Assembly (NCBI GenBank): GCA_030998015.1
Contig: JARWMV010000252.1
Location: forward strand, 248,001 to 312,000
DNA length: 64,000 bases
Origin: Ceratorhiza oryzae-sativae
Taxonomy: Eukaryota > Basidiomycota > Agaricomycetes > Cantharellales > Ceratobasidiaceae
Reading direction: 5' to 3'
The position numbers and the translations under genes were made by a program. The notes under the pieces are model-generated. The model saw only the letters and a program-made list of their open reading frames with translations. It was not told where the DNA came from and did not search any database. Shown here one piece after another: positions 63,772 through 64,000 of this stretch; the stretch's first letter is position 1; the number at the start of each line of letters is the position of its first letter.

Positions 63772-64000
63772 TTATTTATATATTTGGCTACAACTCGCCG
63801 CGGCCTGTCTCAGTCTCTCTTGCTCCTCTCGCATATTCTTCTGCTTCACCTCGCTGTCCAGCGTAAACCTGGACGCCTCGCGCATCGCTTCGCTAGCCTG
63901 CATCGTGTCCATTCCCACCGTCAGCTGGCGATCTGTCCCTGTTTCTTCAACAACAGCCAGGACTTACCCCGGGGTACTTGTTACCCCCCAGAATCGCCAG
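63772..64000 (-). CDS. C-terminal part of an unidentified gene, cut by the window edge
   Basis: Minus-strand frame AILGGNKYPG then a donor gtaagt (about 63966), and a last exon with TVGMDTMQASEAMREASRF, TLDSEVKQKNMREEQERLRQ to a stop at 63772. The end is a charged, probably coiled helix. Too little is present to name it. Confidence 0.45.

Overview
The window is nuclear DNA of a filamentous basidiomycete. Genes are dense, most are split by many 45-70 nt GT-AG introns (a few GC-AG), and the products include a Brh2/BRCA2-type protein, a Mug190-type C2/SMP protein, wood- and cell-wall-type glycoside hydrolases and an M35 peptidase. The style, and one large uncharacterised protein family that I remember (unverified) from Rhizoctonia/Ceratobasidium, suggest an Agaricomycete, probably Ceratobasidiaceae. 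No tRNA, rRNA, CRISPR or intact transposon was found.

Layout. 0.5-2 kb: two small antibiotic-biosynthesis-monooxygenase-fold (ABM) genes. 2.9-6.2 kb: an inositol-phosphosphingolipid phospholipase C (Isc1 type) and a STRAP-like WD40 protein, both on minus. 7.5-10.2 kb: a large uncharacterised protein. 11.1-20.3 kb: a carbohydrate-active pair, GH35 beta-galactosidase and GH51 arabinofuranosidase, followed by a broken GH51 relic. 20.8-27.7 kb: histone H4, RIB7, thioredoxin, mitochondrial MetRS and a secreted M35 metalloprotease. 28.1-31.5 kb: an amino-acid/GABA-type permease, an F-box protein and an unknown protein. 32-40.2 kb: BRCA2-like, transaldolase, MPP-alpha and centrin. 40.7-47.7 kb: an Msn2-like four-finger transcription factor, a possible SAC3/GANP-like protein and a secretory EF-hand protein. 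48-50.6 kb: three more ABM genes. 51.6-58.7 kb: Mug190-like, 6-phosphofructo-2-kinase and Emi1-like. 59.2-64 kb: a small secreted protein, a hormone-sensitive-lipase-type hydrolase and a gene cut by the right edge.

Two things stand out. First, five ABM genes share one six-exon structure and lie in two blocks 46 kb apart. The first two genes of each block correspond one to one, promoters included, which points to a block duplication. Second, at least nine clearly recognisable genes carry single-base losses inside coding exons, nearly all in short homopolymers. This looks more like systematic undercalling in the assembly than mass pseudogene formation, and anyone using translated products from this window must correct for it. 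All gene models here were built by eye from splice signals and family conservation; spans run from start codon to stop codon and include introns.
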